Counted from the first letter of the stretch, positions 25,159 to 33,230 are shown. The stretch: DNA of 37,509 nucleotides from Nitrososphaerota archaeon (GCA_038817485.1 JAWAZL010000015.1:1-37509), one strand, 5' to 3'. A program made the numbers and translations. The notes: a model not told the origin generated them from the sequence alone.

Positions 25159-26427
25159 ATGAAAAGAAATATGAATATAAAGGAAAAAATTTGGAAGGAA
25201 ATAGACAATAAAAAATCAACTATAATTAAACTTGCTTCTGATTTAATAAAAATTCCAAGTGAAAATCCTCCAGGAGATATGAGTCAAATTAGTTCTTTCA
25301 TAATTGATCATTTAAAATCATATGGTTTAAAATATGAAATTTACGAAATTGAAAAAGGAAGAATAAATATTATTTGTAAATTAGGTTCTTTAAATAAACC
25401 ATTATTAATGCTTAATGGTCATATGGATGTAGTTCCAGCTGGCGATTCTTCTAGATGGAGTTTTCCACCATATAGTGGAGAAATAAAAAATGGCTTCATT
25501 CTTGGACGTGGAGCATCTGATATGAAAGGTGGATTAGCTGGAATAATAGCTACAATGGAATTTTTAGCTGAAAGTAACATAGATCTTCCCGGCTCATTAG
25601 TTTTAGTTATTGTTCCAGATGAAGAAACTGGTAGTACTTATGGAAATGAATGGATAATGAAACAAAAAATTTTCAATCCTACAGCCTGCATAATAGCTGA
25701 GCCAACAAGTATAGATTCTATTGATGTAGGTCAACGTGGAGCTTTATGGCTTAGAATTACTGTTAAAGGTAAACCTATTCATGGAAGTTTATCTCCATAT
25801 CTTGGAGATAATGCTATAATGAAATCTTTTGAGATATGTAAAAAAGTTCTTAAACTTACAGAAGTAAAATCTACTCCACCATTAGATATAAAGGAAACAA
25901 TAGATTTTTCACAAACATTTATTGAAAAATTAATTGGTTTTAAAGGAATTGGTAAAATTCTTATTTCTCCATCAGTAAATATTGGAATGATTAATGGTGG
26001 AACAAAAATAAATATGGTTCCAGATAAATGTAATATAGATGTAGATATAAGATTGCCAATAGGCCTTTCTGTAGAACAAGTAAAGAAAGAATTGATTTCA
26101 CTTTTAAAAGAATATGAAAATGATATTGAAATAAATGTAATTACTGCTATGGAGCCTAATTATACTTCTCCTAAAGAAAATATAGTAAAATGTTTATATA
26201 AAAATATTAGAGAAGTAACTTCAATTGAACCAAAGATTTTTGTTCAATGGGCATCAAGTGATGCAAGATTTTTCAGATATGCCGGTATTCCAACTATACA
26301 TTATGGACCATCAATAATTGAAGGAATTCATGGATATGATGAGAAAGTTAAAGCAGAAGATATAGTAATTGCTACTAAAGTTTATATTGGAACAGTTATA
26401 GATTTCTTTAAGAGTAATTTTGAATAA
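25159..26427 (+). CDS. M20-family deacylase/peptidase (ArgE/DapE type), intact metal site
   Basis: A 422-aa di-zinc amidohydrolase. All expected residues are present: H88-x-D90 in LNGHMDVVPAGD, bridging D121 in GRGASDMKGG, catalytic E155 and ligand E156 in VPDEETGS, E181 in IAEPTSID, lid-domain H in GKPIHGSL (about 210), and the C-terminal ligand His in IEGIHGYDEK (near residue 400). It cleaves the amide of N-acyl amino acids or short peptides; ArgE, DapE and CPG2-like enzymes are all near. It forms a probable pair with the DUF1177 gene (5-15 bp gap). It contrasts usefully with the altered M20 protein at 12863. Confidence 0.9.
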   Translation: MKRNMNIKEKIWKEIDNKKSTIIKLASDLIKIPSENPPGDMSQISSFIIDHLKSYGLKYEIYEIEKGRINIICKLGSLNKPLLMLNGHMDVVPAGDSSRWSFPPYSGEIKNGFILGRGASDMKGGLAGIIATMEFLAESNIDLPGSLVLVIVPDEETGSTYGNEWIMKQKIFNPTACIIAEPTSIDSIDVGQRGALWLRITVKGKPIHGSLSPYLGDNAIMKSFEICKKVLKLTEVKSTPPLDIKETIDFSQTFIEKLIGFKGIGKILISPSVNIGMINGGTKINMVPDKCNIDVDIRLPIGLSVEQVKKELISLLKEYENDIEINVITAMEPNYTSPKENIVKCLYKNIREVTSIEPKIFVQWASSDARFFRYAGIPTIHYGPSIIEGIHGYDEKVKAEDIVIATKVYIGTVIDFFKSNFE

Positions 26428-26441
26428 AAAGCGTGTTTAAT

Positions 26442-27374
26442 ATGTCTTGTATGAAAGAAGTTATTGATATTATAGACTTGCTTGATAGTGCTAAAATTAA
26501 TGGTTTAGAAATTGCTAAATTTCTTAATTCATATGGTATTAAAAATATAGATGTTAAAACAATTATTAATAAAAAAGGTAAAACAGATTTTATTAAAATA
26601 TTGATTCCTGGAATAAACGGTAAAAGTAATAATGGAAATGCTCCAACTCTTGGAATTATTGGAAGATTAGGTGGAATTGGTGCAAGACCAGAAATTAAAG
26701 GAATTGTTTCAGATGCTGATGGAGCTATAGTTGCTTTATCTTCTGCTTTAAAATTAGGTAAAATGATTCTTAATGGAGATCAATTGAATGGTGATGTTAT
26801 TATAACTACTCATATTTGCCCAAATGCACCAACATTACCACATTATCCAGTTCCGTTTATGAATTCACCAGTTGATATGATGGAACTTCTTAAACTTGAA
26901 GTTGATGAAAGAATGGATGCTATTCTTTCTATTGATGCAACTAAAGGAAATAGAGTTATAAAAATTCATGGATTTGCAATAACCCCAACAGTTAAAGAAG
27001 GATGGATATTAAAAGTAAGCGAAGATCTAATAAATATTTATGAGAGAGTAGTAGGAGATGTAGCTTATATAGTTCCAATAACTATGCAAGATATTACTCC
27101 ATATGGAAATGGAATATATCATATTAATAGTATAATGCAACCTTGGCTTATGACAAATGCTCCAATAGTAGGAGTTGCAACAACTGCTAGGCTTCCAATT
27201 CCAGGATGTGGAACAGGATGCAATTATATTCTAGGTTTAGAAGCAGCTACAAGATTTTGTATTGAGGTAGCTAAGGATTTTACATCTAATAAATGTAAAT
27301 TTTATGATGAAGAAGAATTTAAGAAAATAATTAATCTTTATGGTTCAATGAAAAATATACTTAGAAAATTTTAA
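26442..27374 (+). CDS. DUF1177-family protein
   Basis: A 310-aa protein matching the DUF1177 family (PF06675), whose role is unknown. Recognisable blocks: LIPGINGKSNNGNAPTLGIIGRLGGIGARP, GLVSDADGA-like IVSDADGAIVALSSA, THICPNAPT, VPFMNSPVDMMEL, DATKGNRVIKI, and a C-terminal GVATTARLPIPGCGTGCNYILGLE. The Asn/Cys/His-rich positions (THICPNAP; CGTGCNY) suggest an enzyme. ATG at 26442 is chosen; a GTG at 26433 would add three residues. The tight arrangement after the M20 deacylase suggests a shared pathway. From memory, DUF1177 genes in bacteria also occur near AroM/racemase-like and peptidase genes, which fits the racemase here, but I cannot confirm that. Confidence 0.85.
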   Translation: MSCMKEVIDIIDLLDSAKINGLEIAKFLNSYGIKNIDVKTIINKKGKTDFIKILIPGINGKSNNGNAPTLGIIGRLGGIGARPEIKGIVSDADGAIVALSSALKLGKMILNGDQLNGDVIITTHICPNAPTLPHYPVPFMNSPVDMMELLKLEVDERMDAILSIDATKGNRVIKIHGFAITPTVKEGWILKVSEDLINIYERVVGDVAYIVPITMQDITPYGNGIYHINSIMQPWLMTNAPIVGVATTARLPIPGCGTGCNYILGLEAATRFCIEVAKDFTSNKCKFYDEEEFKKIINLYGSMKNILRKF

Positions 27375-27419
27375 TAAAAAAATTTAAATTTCTCATTTAT
27401 AATTATTTTATTGATAATC

Positions 27420-28073
27420 ATGAGTATAAAAATAGATGAGCAAACTTTAAACTATACTAAAGAATTATTTAAGAAACTTGAATCAGAAGTTAAATTATAC
27501 CTTTTTACAACTAAAATGCATTGCTTATATTGTAATGAAGTTGAGAAATTAATCGATATTATCTCAAATCTTTCAAATTTAATTAAAGTTATAAAATGTG
27601 AATGTGAAGTGGACTCTCCTGAAGCAAAGAAATTTGGTATAGATAAACATCCTGCAATAGTTTTTCATGGAAAAGAAGAATATAATATTAGATATTTTGG
27701 TATACCTGGAGGATATGAGTATGGAGTTTTAATTGAAGATATTGTTGATGTTTCATTAGGAAAAACGGACCTTTCAAAAGAAACGATAGAAAAATTATCT
27801 AAAATAGATAAACCTGTTCATATACAAGTTTTTGTTACACCAACTTGTCCATATTGTCCTATTGCTGCAAGAACTGCTCATAAATTTGCTATAATTAATA
27901 AAAATATTAAAGCAGATGTGATTGAAGCTATAGAATTTCCTAAATTAGCTAGAAAATATAATGTTTTTGCAGTTCCTAAAATAATTATAAATGATACCAT
28001 TGAATTTGAAGGAGCAGTTCCTGAAGAATTTTTCTTGAATAAAATTTTAGAAGCATTAGAGAAAAGCGAATAA
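27420..28073 (+). CDS. Protein disulfide oxidoreductase (PDO), two thioredoxin-fold domains
   Basis: Forms, reduces or isomerises protein disulfides in the cytoplasm; typical of thermophiles that keep intracellular disulfides. The 217-aa protein has two thioredoxin folds: the N-unit with CLYC at 35-38 (TKMHCLYCNEVEK) and the C-unit with CPYC at 143-146 (TPTCPYCPIAAR). Each fold has its cis-Pro (HPAIVF near 77 and VPKIII near 183). An extra C60-x-C62 lies in the first fold. ATG 27420 is chosen over TTG 27411; the AATTTAAATT box at about 27378 lies some 40 nt upstream, giving a very short leader. Two bp separate it from the flavoprotein gene, so it is likely the partner of that enzyme. Confidence 0.9.
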   Translation: MSIKIDEQTLNYTKELFKKLESEVKLYLFTTKMHCLYCNEVEKLIDIISNLSNLIKVIKCECEVDSPEAKKFGIDKHPAIVFHGKEEYNIRYFGIPGGYEYGVLIEDIVDVSLGKTDLSKETIEKLSKIDKPVHIQVFVTPTCPYCPIAARTAHKFAIINKNIKADVIEAIEFPKLARKYNVFAVPKIIINDTIEFEGAVPEEFFLNKILEALEKSE

Positions 28074-28075
28074 TC

Positions 28076-29020
28076 ATGTCTTTTTTAATTTCAACTCAAC
28101 CAATGTATGATATAGTAATAATAGGTGGAGGCCCTGCTGGATTAACTGCTGGAATGTATGCTTCAAGTCTTGGATTAAAAACTTTAATAATAGAAGGAGA
28201 TGCTCCACCACGTATTACATTAGCTACTAAGATAAATAATTATCCTGGATTTCCAGAAGGAATAAATGGTATAGATTTACTTAATAGAATTAAAAAACAA
28301 GCATTATCATATGGAGTTGAAATAATAAAAGGGAATGTTTCTAGTTTAAACCTTATTGGTCCATTAAAAACTATAATTGTAAAAAATAAAACTATAACTT
28401 GCAAAGCTATAATCTTAGCAATTGGAATAAAAAGTACTAAATTGAAAATTGAAGGTGAGGATAAATTCATAGGTTTAGGATTATCTTATTGTGCAGTATG
28501 TGATGGCCCTCTTTTTAAGAATAAAAAAGTTTTATTAATTGGAAGTGGTGAAGAAGCTATAGAAGACGCATTATTTTTAAGTGGTTTAGCTTCAGAAGTT
28601 TTCTTCATAGCTTTAGAAAAAATTGATGAAAAACAAATTGATTTATTGAAAAGTCATGGAATAAAAATCCTTGAAGGAGTAAAATTAAAAGCTATAGAAG
28701 GAGAAAAAATAGTTCAAAAAGTTTTATTAGAAAAAATTGATGGAAAAGAAGAAGTACTTAATATTGATGGAGTTTTTATAGCTAGCAGAGAAGTTCCATT
28801 AATAAAAATTCTTGCAAAAGCTGGATTGGAAATAGAAGAAAATTATATTAAAGTAAATTATAAACAAGAAACAAATATTGAAGGAGTTTATGCTGCTGGA
28901 GATTGTACTGGTGGAGGAGCACAAGTAGTTATAGCTGCTGGGGAAGGAGCAAAAGCAGCTATTAATGCTGCTGCGTATATTAAAAAATCTGATAAGATTC
29001 CTACTCTATGGCAAAAATAA
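28076..29020 (+). CDS. Thioredoxin-reductase-like flavoprotein
   Basis: Transfers electrons through FAD and a redox disulfide to thioredoxin-like proteins. The 314-aa protein has GGGPAG at 17-22, YPGFPEGINGIDLL, the redox C139-x2-C142 (SYCAVCDGPLF), a pyridine-nucleotide fold GSGEEAIEDA (156-165), and the C-terminal FAD block GVYAAGDCTGGGAQVVIAAGEGAKAA. The segment that should carry the NADPH-phosphate motif (HRRxxxRA, about 178-185) instead reads ALEKIDEKQ, so NADPH is not the expected donor. NADH, F420H2, ferredoxin or none are possible. It follows pdo by 2 bp and overlaps the Mo/W enzyme by 13 nt. Name TrxB would be a guess for the true substrate. Confidence 0.88.
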   Translation: MSFLISTQPMYDIVIIGGGPAGLTAGMYASSLGLKTLIIEGDAPPRITLATKINNYPGFPEGINGIDLLNRIKKQALSYGVEIIKGNVSSLNLIGPLKTIIVKNKTITCKAIILAIGIKSTKLKIEGEDKFIGLGLSYCAVCDGPLFKNKKVLLIGSGEEAIEDALFLSGLASEVFFIALEKIDEKQIDLLKSHGIKILEGVKLKAIEGEKIVQKVLLEKIDGKEEVLNIDGVFIASREVPLIKILAKAGLEIEENYIKVNYKQETNIEGVYAAGDCTGGGAQVVIAAGEGAKAAINAAAYIKKSDKIPTLWQK

Positions 29021-30987
29021 TTTCAAAAATGAAGGATAAATTGATATACTTTAATACATGCTCAAGAGATTGTTATGATACATGCTCTATATTAACATAT
29101 GTTAAAAATGGGAGAATTATTCGAATAGAAGGGAGAAAAGATCATCCAATAACTAGAGGCTTCCTTTGTAATAAAGCTAAAAAATTTATTGATTATACTT
29201 ATAGTAAAGATAGAATACTTTATCCAATGAAAAGAATCGGGAATAAAGGTTCTGGAAAATTTAAGAGGATAACTTGGAATGAAGCATTAAAAATCATTTC
29301 TAAAAAAATTAAAGAAATTATTAAAAAATATGGTTCAAGGGCAATTCTTCAATATAATTTTGCAGGAAATATGGGTATAATAAATAGATTTTTTCCATAT
29401 AGATTTTTTAATTTTTTAGGTACTTCAAGAATAAAAGAAAATATTTGCGATTCTGCAGGAGAAACTGCTTTAAAATATGTTTATGGAAGTACTTATGGTT
29501 CTCTTCCACAAGAAATTTTAGAATCAAAATTAATAATTTATTGGGGAATAAATGCTGCATGGACAAATATTCATGGATTTAATTTAGCATTAGAAGCAAG
29601 AAAGAAAGGTGCTAAAATATATGTTATAGACCCAAATTTAACAGCTACAGCTAAAATGGCAGATTTTCATTTAAAAATAAAACCATGCACAGATGCTGCT
29701 TTAGCTCTTGGATTAGCTAATTATATTATTCAAAATAATTTGTATGATGAAAAATTTATAGAAGAGAATGTTTATGGTTTTAATGAATTTAAAGAATATG
29801 TTAAAAAATACGATTTAAATAAAACTTCAGAAATAACTGGCATAAGTAAAGAGAATATAATCAATCTTGCTAATAATTATGTTTCTTTAAAACCAAATAT
29901 AATACATATAGGCTATGGATTGCAAAGAAATTTTAATGGAGGAGAAATTGTTAGAGCGATATCTTTATTACCTGCACTTATAGGTGAAGCAAGAGGTTTT
30001 ATATATAGTAATAACTTTATTAATTTAAATTATGTTAAAGGAGAATGGCTTAGAAAAGAAAAAGCTACCGAATATGATATGGCAAAATTAGGAAGAATAC
30101 TTTCTAGTAAAGAAATTAAAATGATATTCATATATAATGCAAATCCATTAGCAACTTTACCAAATTATAATCTTATTAAGAAAAGTTTTCAAAGAAAAGA
30201 TCTTTTTGTAGTTGTACACGATATATTTAAAACAGATACCGCGGATTATGCTGATATTCTCCTTCCAGCAACAACTTTTTTTGAAGATTTTGATATAAAT
30301 TATTCATATTTCCATAATTTTATTTCAATAAATGAAAAAGTTATCGAACCTAGAGGAGAAGCTAAAAGCAATTATGAATTATTCAAACTATTAGCAAAAT
30401 ATCTTAATATTGATAGCGAATATCTTTATGAAGATAAAGATAAAATAATTGAAAAAATTTTAAAAGAAAATAATTTAGGAATAAATTCAAATGAATTAAA
30501 GGAAAAAGGATTTTTTGAAATTCCTATTCCTAAGAAAAATATTTATCAAACAAACTCTGGAAAAATTGAATTTTATTCTATTGAAGCTTTTAAAAATGGT
30601 CTTAATCCATTCCCAATTCATTTAGAAATAAATAAAAATAATTTAATGCAATTATTTACAACTACTCATAAAGATTTAACAAGTTCACAATATCATAATA
30701 AAATTAGAAGAAATATAGATTTTCCTGTTTTTATAAACTATTTAGATGCAAGAAGAATGAAATTAAAAAATGGAGATAAAGTTTTATTAAAAAATGATTA
30801 TGGTTCTTTTAAAGCTAAAATAAAGATTACAAAAGATATATATGAAGGGACTTTATTAATTTATAAATCTCCTTGGCCAAAAATACTTGGAAATACTCCA
30901 AATTCTCTTATTCCAGATGAAATTCAAGAAAAATATGGAGGATGCTCTATTATTCATTCAACATTTGTTTCTATTGAAAAATTATAA
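29008..30987 (+). CDS. Molybdopterin (Mo/W-bisPGD) oxidoreductase, DMSO reductase family
   Basis: A 659-aa cytoplasmic oxidoreductase with no Tat or Sec signal. The 4Fe-4S motif is C18-x3-C22-x3-C26-x27-C54 (NTCSRDCYDTC, then GFLCNKAKKF). C147 in ENICDSAGET is in the position of the Mo/W ligand, so a Cys-ligated metal is predicted. Later blocks follow the family: WGINAAWTNIHG near 177, GYGLQRNFNGGE near 310, NANPLATLPN near 370, ADILLPATTFFED near 420, and a C-terminal beta-barrel with DARRMKLKNGDKVLLKND near 580. No selenocysteine codon is needed. There is no dedicated electron subunit next to it, so partners may be the flavoprotein, PDO or ferredoxin. The start is ATG 29008 (overlapping) or 29029. 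Confidence 0.85.
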   Translation: MAKIISKMKDKLIYFNTCSRDCYDTCSILTYVKNGRIIRIEGRKDHPITRGFLCNKAKKFIDYTYSKDRILYPMKRIGNKGSGKFKRITWNEALKIISKKIKEIIKKYGSRAILQYNFAGNMGIINRFFPYRFFNFLGTSRIKENICDSAGETALKYVYGSTYGSLPQEILESKLIIYWGINAAWTNIHGFNLALEARKKGAKIYVIDPNLTATAKMADFHLKIKPCTDAALALGLANYIIQNNLYDEKFIEENVYGFNEFKEYVKKYDLNKTSEITGISKENIINLANNYVSLKPNIIHIGYGLQRNFNGGEIVRAISLLPALIGEARGFIYSNNFINLNYVKGEWLRKEKATEYDMAKLGRILSSKEIKMIFIYNANPLATLPNYNLIKKSFQRKDLFVVVHDIFKTDTADYADILLPATTFFEDFDINYSYFHNFISINEKVIEPRGEAKSNYELFKLLAKYLNIDSEYLYEDKDKIIEKILKENNLGINSNELKEKGFFEIPIPKKNIYQTNSGKIEFYSIEAFKNGLNPFPIHLEINKNNLMQLFTTTHKDLTSSQYHNKIRRNIDFPVFINYLDARRMKLKNGDKVLLKNDYGSFKAKIKITKDIYEGTLLIYKSPWPKILGNTPNSLIPDEIQEKYGGCSIIHSTFVSIEKL

Positions 30988-30999
30988 GAGTGATCTTTA

Positions 31000-31263
31000 A
31001 TGAATTTTTTTGAAACTATTGAAGATAGATTTAAATTGTTAAAATTACTTAAATCTGAAGGAATGTATGTTAGATGGCATGCATATGAATATTTAATTGG
31101 TTATAAAAATAATTTAGTTTGTTTAATTTTTCTAGAACCTATAAATAAAAAAGTTTTAATAAAAAAATTTAAATGGAGTAAATTTTCTAATGAAGCTATT
31201 GAAATTATTAAGAGTAAAATAGCTTCTATTAATAAAAAAATTGAAATTGAAGTTATTGATTGA
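31000..31263 (+). CDS. 87-aa unknown small protein, probable last gene of the redox run
   Basis: A basic, aromatic, mixed alpha/beta protein with no cysteine-rich motif or membrane helix. The front is helical (FETIEDRFKLLKLLKSEGMYVRWHAYEYL), the middle has beta-like hydrophobic strands (NNLVCLIFLEP), and the end is helical with a final strand (SNEAIEIIKSKIASINKKIEIEVID). A GTGATC Shine-Dalgarno-like site lies 5 nt before the ATG. It starts 12 bp after the Mo/W enzyme gene and ends 2 bp before the convergent ferredoxin gene. A role as chaperone or accessory for the Mo/W enzyme is possible only from position. I do not recognise the family. Confidence 0.65.
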   Translation: MNFFETIEDRFKLLKLLKSEGMYVRWHAYEYLIGYKNNLVCLIFLEPINKKVLIKKFKWSKFSNEAIEIIKSKIASINKKIEIEVID

Positions 31264-31265
31264 AT

Positions 31266-31487
31266 TTAACAACTACTGTGTTTTATCGCACCTGTTGGAC
31301 AAGATGTAACACAAACGCAACATTGTATACATGAATCAATATTTGGAGCTGTTGATTTTCCATCTTTAAGTTCATAAACTCCTGTTGGACAAACAGCTAC
31401 GCATTGTCCTGCACCAATACATTTATCATAATCTATTTCAATAGTCACTCCTAAACTTTCACTAGTCCATTTTTTTACATTCGACAT
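31266..31487 (-). CDS. Two-cluster ferredoxin with a missing cluster-I cysteine
   Basis: A 73-aa electron carrier. The second motif is complete: C53-x2-C56-x2-C59-x3-C63-P (SCIQCCVCVTSCPTG). The first is C23-x5-C29-x3-C33-P (KCIGAGQCVAVCPTG), with Ala26 where a Cys (4Fe-4S) or Asp (3Fe-4S) is usual. Cluster I is therefore expected to have three cysteine ligands, as in 3Fe-4S or open-site 4Fe-4S forms. Extra cysteines lie at C57 and at the very end (C73). An AGAGGAG ribosome site precedes the ATG. The gene is convergent with the Mo/W run, 2 bp away, and may feed or drain electrons there. Confidence 0.9.
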   Translation of the reverse strand: MSNVKKWTSESLGVTIEIDYDKCIGAGQCVAVCPTGVYELKDGKSTAPNIDSCIQCCVCVTSCPTGAIKHSSC

Positions 31488-31514
31488 ATTTTTTCTCCTC
31501 TCTTTTTAAGAATT

Positions 31515-31581
31515 TTAAAGAAAATCGTAAAATAAATATTTTTAAATATCATGAATAACAATTATAAAGGATTTTCTTTAA
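31515..31581. repeat. 12-bp inverted repeat around the ferredoxin promoter region
   Basis: TTAAAGAAAATC at 31515-31526 and its exact reverse complement GATTTTCTTTAA at 31570-31581 are separated by 43 bp. The interval contains the AT-rich sequence where the leftward ferredoxin promoter should be. Spacing near four helical turns would suit a looping regulator; chance is possible in such AT-rich DNA. Confidence 0.35.
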
Positions 31582-31671
31582 TACAGAAATTAAAATTGAA
31601 AAACTCGTTTTTTACTAATATAACCAATAATTCCTACATTATTTTTAAAAACATTAATAATTAAGAAAATT

Positions 31672-32190
31672 TTAAGTATCTATATTCCTAGCTATCATTA
31701 TTACTTCATCGCTTCTAAATAAATCCTTTATTACACATTCAACTTTAGCTCCTAAAACTTTATTATATATTTTTTGAGCAGAATTTTCAGCACTAGTTGT
31801 AACTAACACAATTTTTATTTTAGAACCTCTTGCATGAGTATACTTTTTAATAGCTTCGAAAGATTCTTTTATTAATTTTTCTCCAATTCCTTTTCCTCTA
31901 TATTCTGGAAGTACTGCAATTTGTTCAAGCTCCCATACTGCTTCTTTTCTAAAACCACCTTTTTCCATCCATAGAATATATCCAATTATATCATTTCCAA
32001 ATTTAGCTATAAAATATTGCATTCTTGGAAAAGCATTAAAATTGCATTCAATCCATTTCAATGCATCATAATAATTTCTTAATCCATGAAAGCAAATTGA
32101 TGCAATTTCTGCAATATATGGAATATCTTCTCTTCTTAATCTTTCAATAAGTATTTCTTTAGCAATTTCTAACATTTTATTCTTAAGCAA
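31672..32190 (-). CDS. GNAT-family N-acetyltransferase (RimI-like)
   Basis: A 172-aa acetyltransferase. Motif A, which binds acetyl-CoA pyrophosphate, is AVLPEYRGKGIGEKLIKES near residues 92-110 (R/Q-x-x-G-x-G/A). The preceding strand GYILWMEKGGFRKEAVWELEQI is the usual GNAT core, and the C-terminal strand/helix (IVLVTTSAENSAQKIYNKVLGAKVE) carries the 'N-x-x-A-x-x-x-Y' pattern of RimI-type enzymes. The substrate is not evident; protein N-terminal or small-molecule acetylation are both possible. A second Met at residue 6 could be the start. It lies alone, divergent from the S-layer-like regulator. Confidence 0.85.
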   Translation of the reverse strand: MLKNKMLEIAKEILIERLRREDIPYIAEIASICFHGLRNYYDALKWIECNFNAFPRMQYFIAKFGNDIIGYILWMEKGGFRKEAVWELEQIAVLPEYRGKGIGEKLIKESFEAIKKYTHARGSKIKIVLVTTSAENSAQKIYNKVLGAKVECVIKDLFRSDEVIMIARNIDT

Positions 32191-32278
32191 TGTTAAGAAA
32201 TTCTAATATAAAAATCCCATTCAACATTTCTATTTACCATTAAAAAAATTTTTATAATGGTTTGTTTCATTTGAAATT

Positions 32279-33211
32279 ATGAAAAAGACATTAATAACTA
32301 AAGAGAAAGATAAATTTTTAGCTAAAGATATTCTTATAATAGATGATCCAATAAAATTAAAAGCTTTAGCAAATCCTAGAAGTTGGAAAATTTTAAAATT
32401 GCTTTCTGAAAAGCCAATGTATCCAAATGAGATTGCAAAAGCTATGGATATTTATCCACAAAAAATCTATTATTATATTAATACACTTGAAAAAGCAGGC
32501 TTAATAAAAGTAAAAGAAAAAAAGGAAATAAGTGGAGGAATAGCTAAATATTATGAATTAGCTTCACCAGCTTTTGGAATAGAATTCCCATGCGGTGAAA
32601 AAGAAATATTACAAATAAGGAAAATGGATGAAAAATTAAGAATGTTTTTTTATCCAATAATAGAAAATACGAATTTTAATGGAAAAATTGTAGTTGGTTC
32701 TCCTGAACCTCATGGTCCAAATTTAACAAAAGCAAGAGATGGACATTATGGTATTCATTTATCAATGTTTCTTGGACAATTTTGCAATTTACCAAAAGAT
32801 TTTATAGTTAAATTAGATATTGATATAAAAGCTGAAAAAGAAGAAAAGAATAATATGATACTTATAGGTGGTCCTGGAACAAATTTGATCACAGCAGAAG
32901 TAAATAAATATTTACCAATAAAATTTAATGAATTGAATTATTGGGCTGGATTAACAAAAAATGGAACAATTTATAGTGAAGATAGTGATGGATTGATAGC
33001 CAAAATTATTAATCCATATGATTCAAGTAAAAGAATAATAGTTTTAGCAGGGAATAGATATATTGGAACAAAAGCATGTGTAATAGCAATATCCAATTTT
33101 TGGAAACAAGTACTTAAAAATTATAATGGGGAAGATGAATGGGCTACAGTTATAAAAGGATTAGATTTAGATGGAGATGGAAAAATAGATTCAATAAAGG
33201 TACTTACATAA
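32279..33211 (+). CDS. Winged-helix (ArsR-like) regulator fused to S-layer-like domain and EF-hand loop
   Basis: A 310-aa protein with no signal peptide. Residues 22-95 are an ArsR-type winged helix (LKALANPRSWKILKLLSEKP; MYPNEIAKAMDIYPQKIYYYINTLEKAGLI; wing EISGGIAKYYELA). Residues 135-290 resemble a domain of archaeal S-layer proteins, with the key ILIGGPGTNLITAEVNKYL at 194-212 (the S-layer 'VGGPxxN' motif) and IIVLAGNRYIGTKACVIAI near 253-271. The end holds an EF-hand/dockerin-like loop, D296-x-D298-x-D300-G-x-I-D304 (LDLDGDGKIDSI), as in S-layer proteins. A cytosolic protein with these parts suggests a sensor or a DNA-binding copy of the S-layer fold. Domain two is assigned from memory of the motif, so moderate confidence there. 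Confidence 0.75.
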   Translation: MKKTLITKEKDKFLAKDILIIDDPIKLKALANPRSWKILKLLSEKPMYPNEIAKAMDIYPQKIYYYINTLEKAGLIKVKEKKEISGGIAKYYELASPAFGIEFPCGEKEILQIRKMDEKLRMFFYPIIENTNFNGKIVVGSPEPHGPNLTKARDGHYGIHLSMFLGQFCNLPKDFIVKLDIDIKAEKEEKNNMILIGGPGTNLITAEVNKYLPIKFNELNYWAGLTKNGTIYSEDSDGLIAKIINPYDSSKRIIVLAGNRYIGTKACVIAISNFWKQVLKNYNGEDEWATVIKGLDLDGDGKIDSIKVLT

Positions 33212-33230
33212 GTAATCTTGAGTAATCTTG
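33211..33230 (+). repeat. Tandem 10-bp direct repeat after the regulator gene
   Basis: AGTAATCTTG occurs twice in a row, beginning at the last base of the regulator stop codon. Two copies only; probably replication slippage. Confidence 0.4.

Noticed and set aside
29008-30987. Formate dehydrogenase assignment for the Mo/W enzyme
   Set aside because: The metal ligand position is Cys, but FdhA-specific surroundings and an FdhB-type electron subunit are not seen; only the DMSO reductase superfamily is supported.
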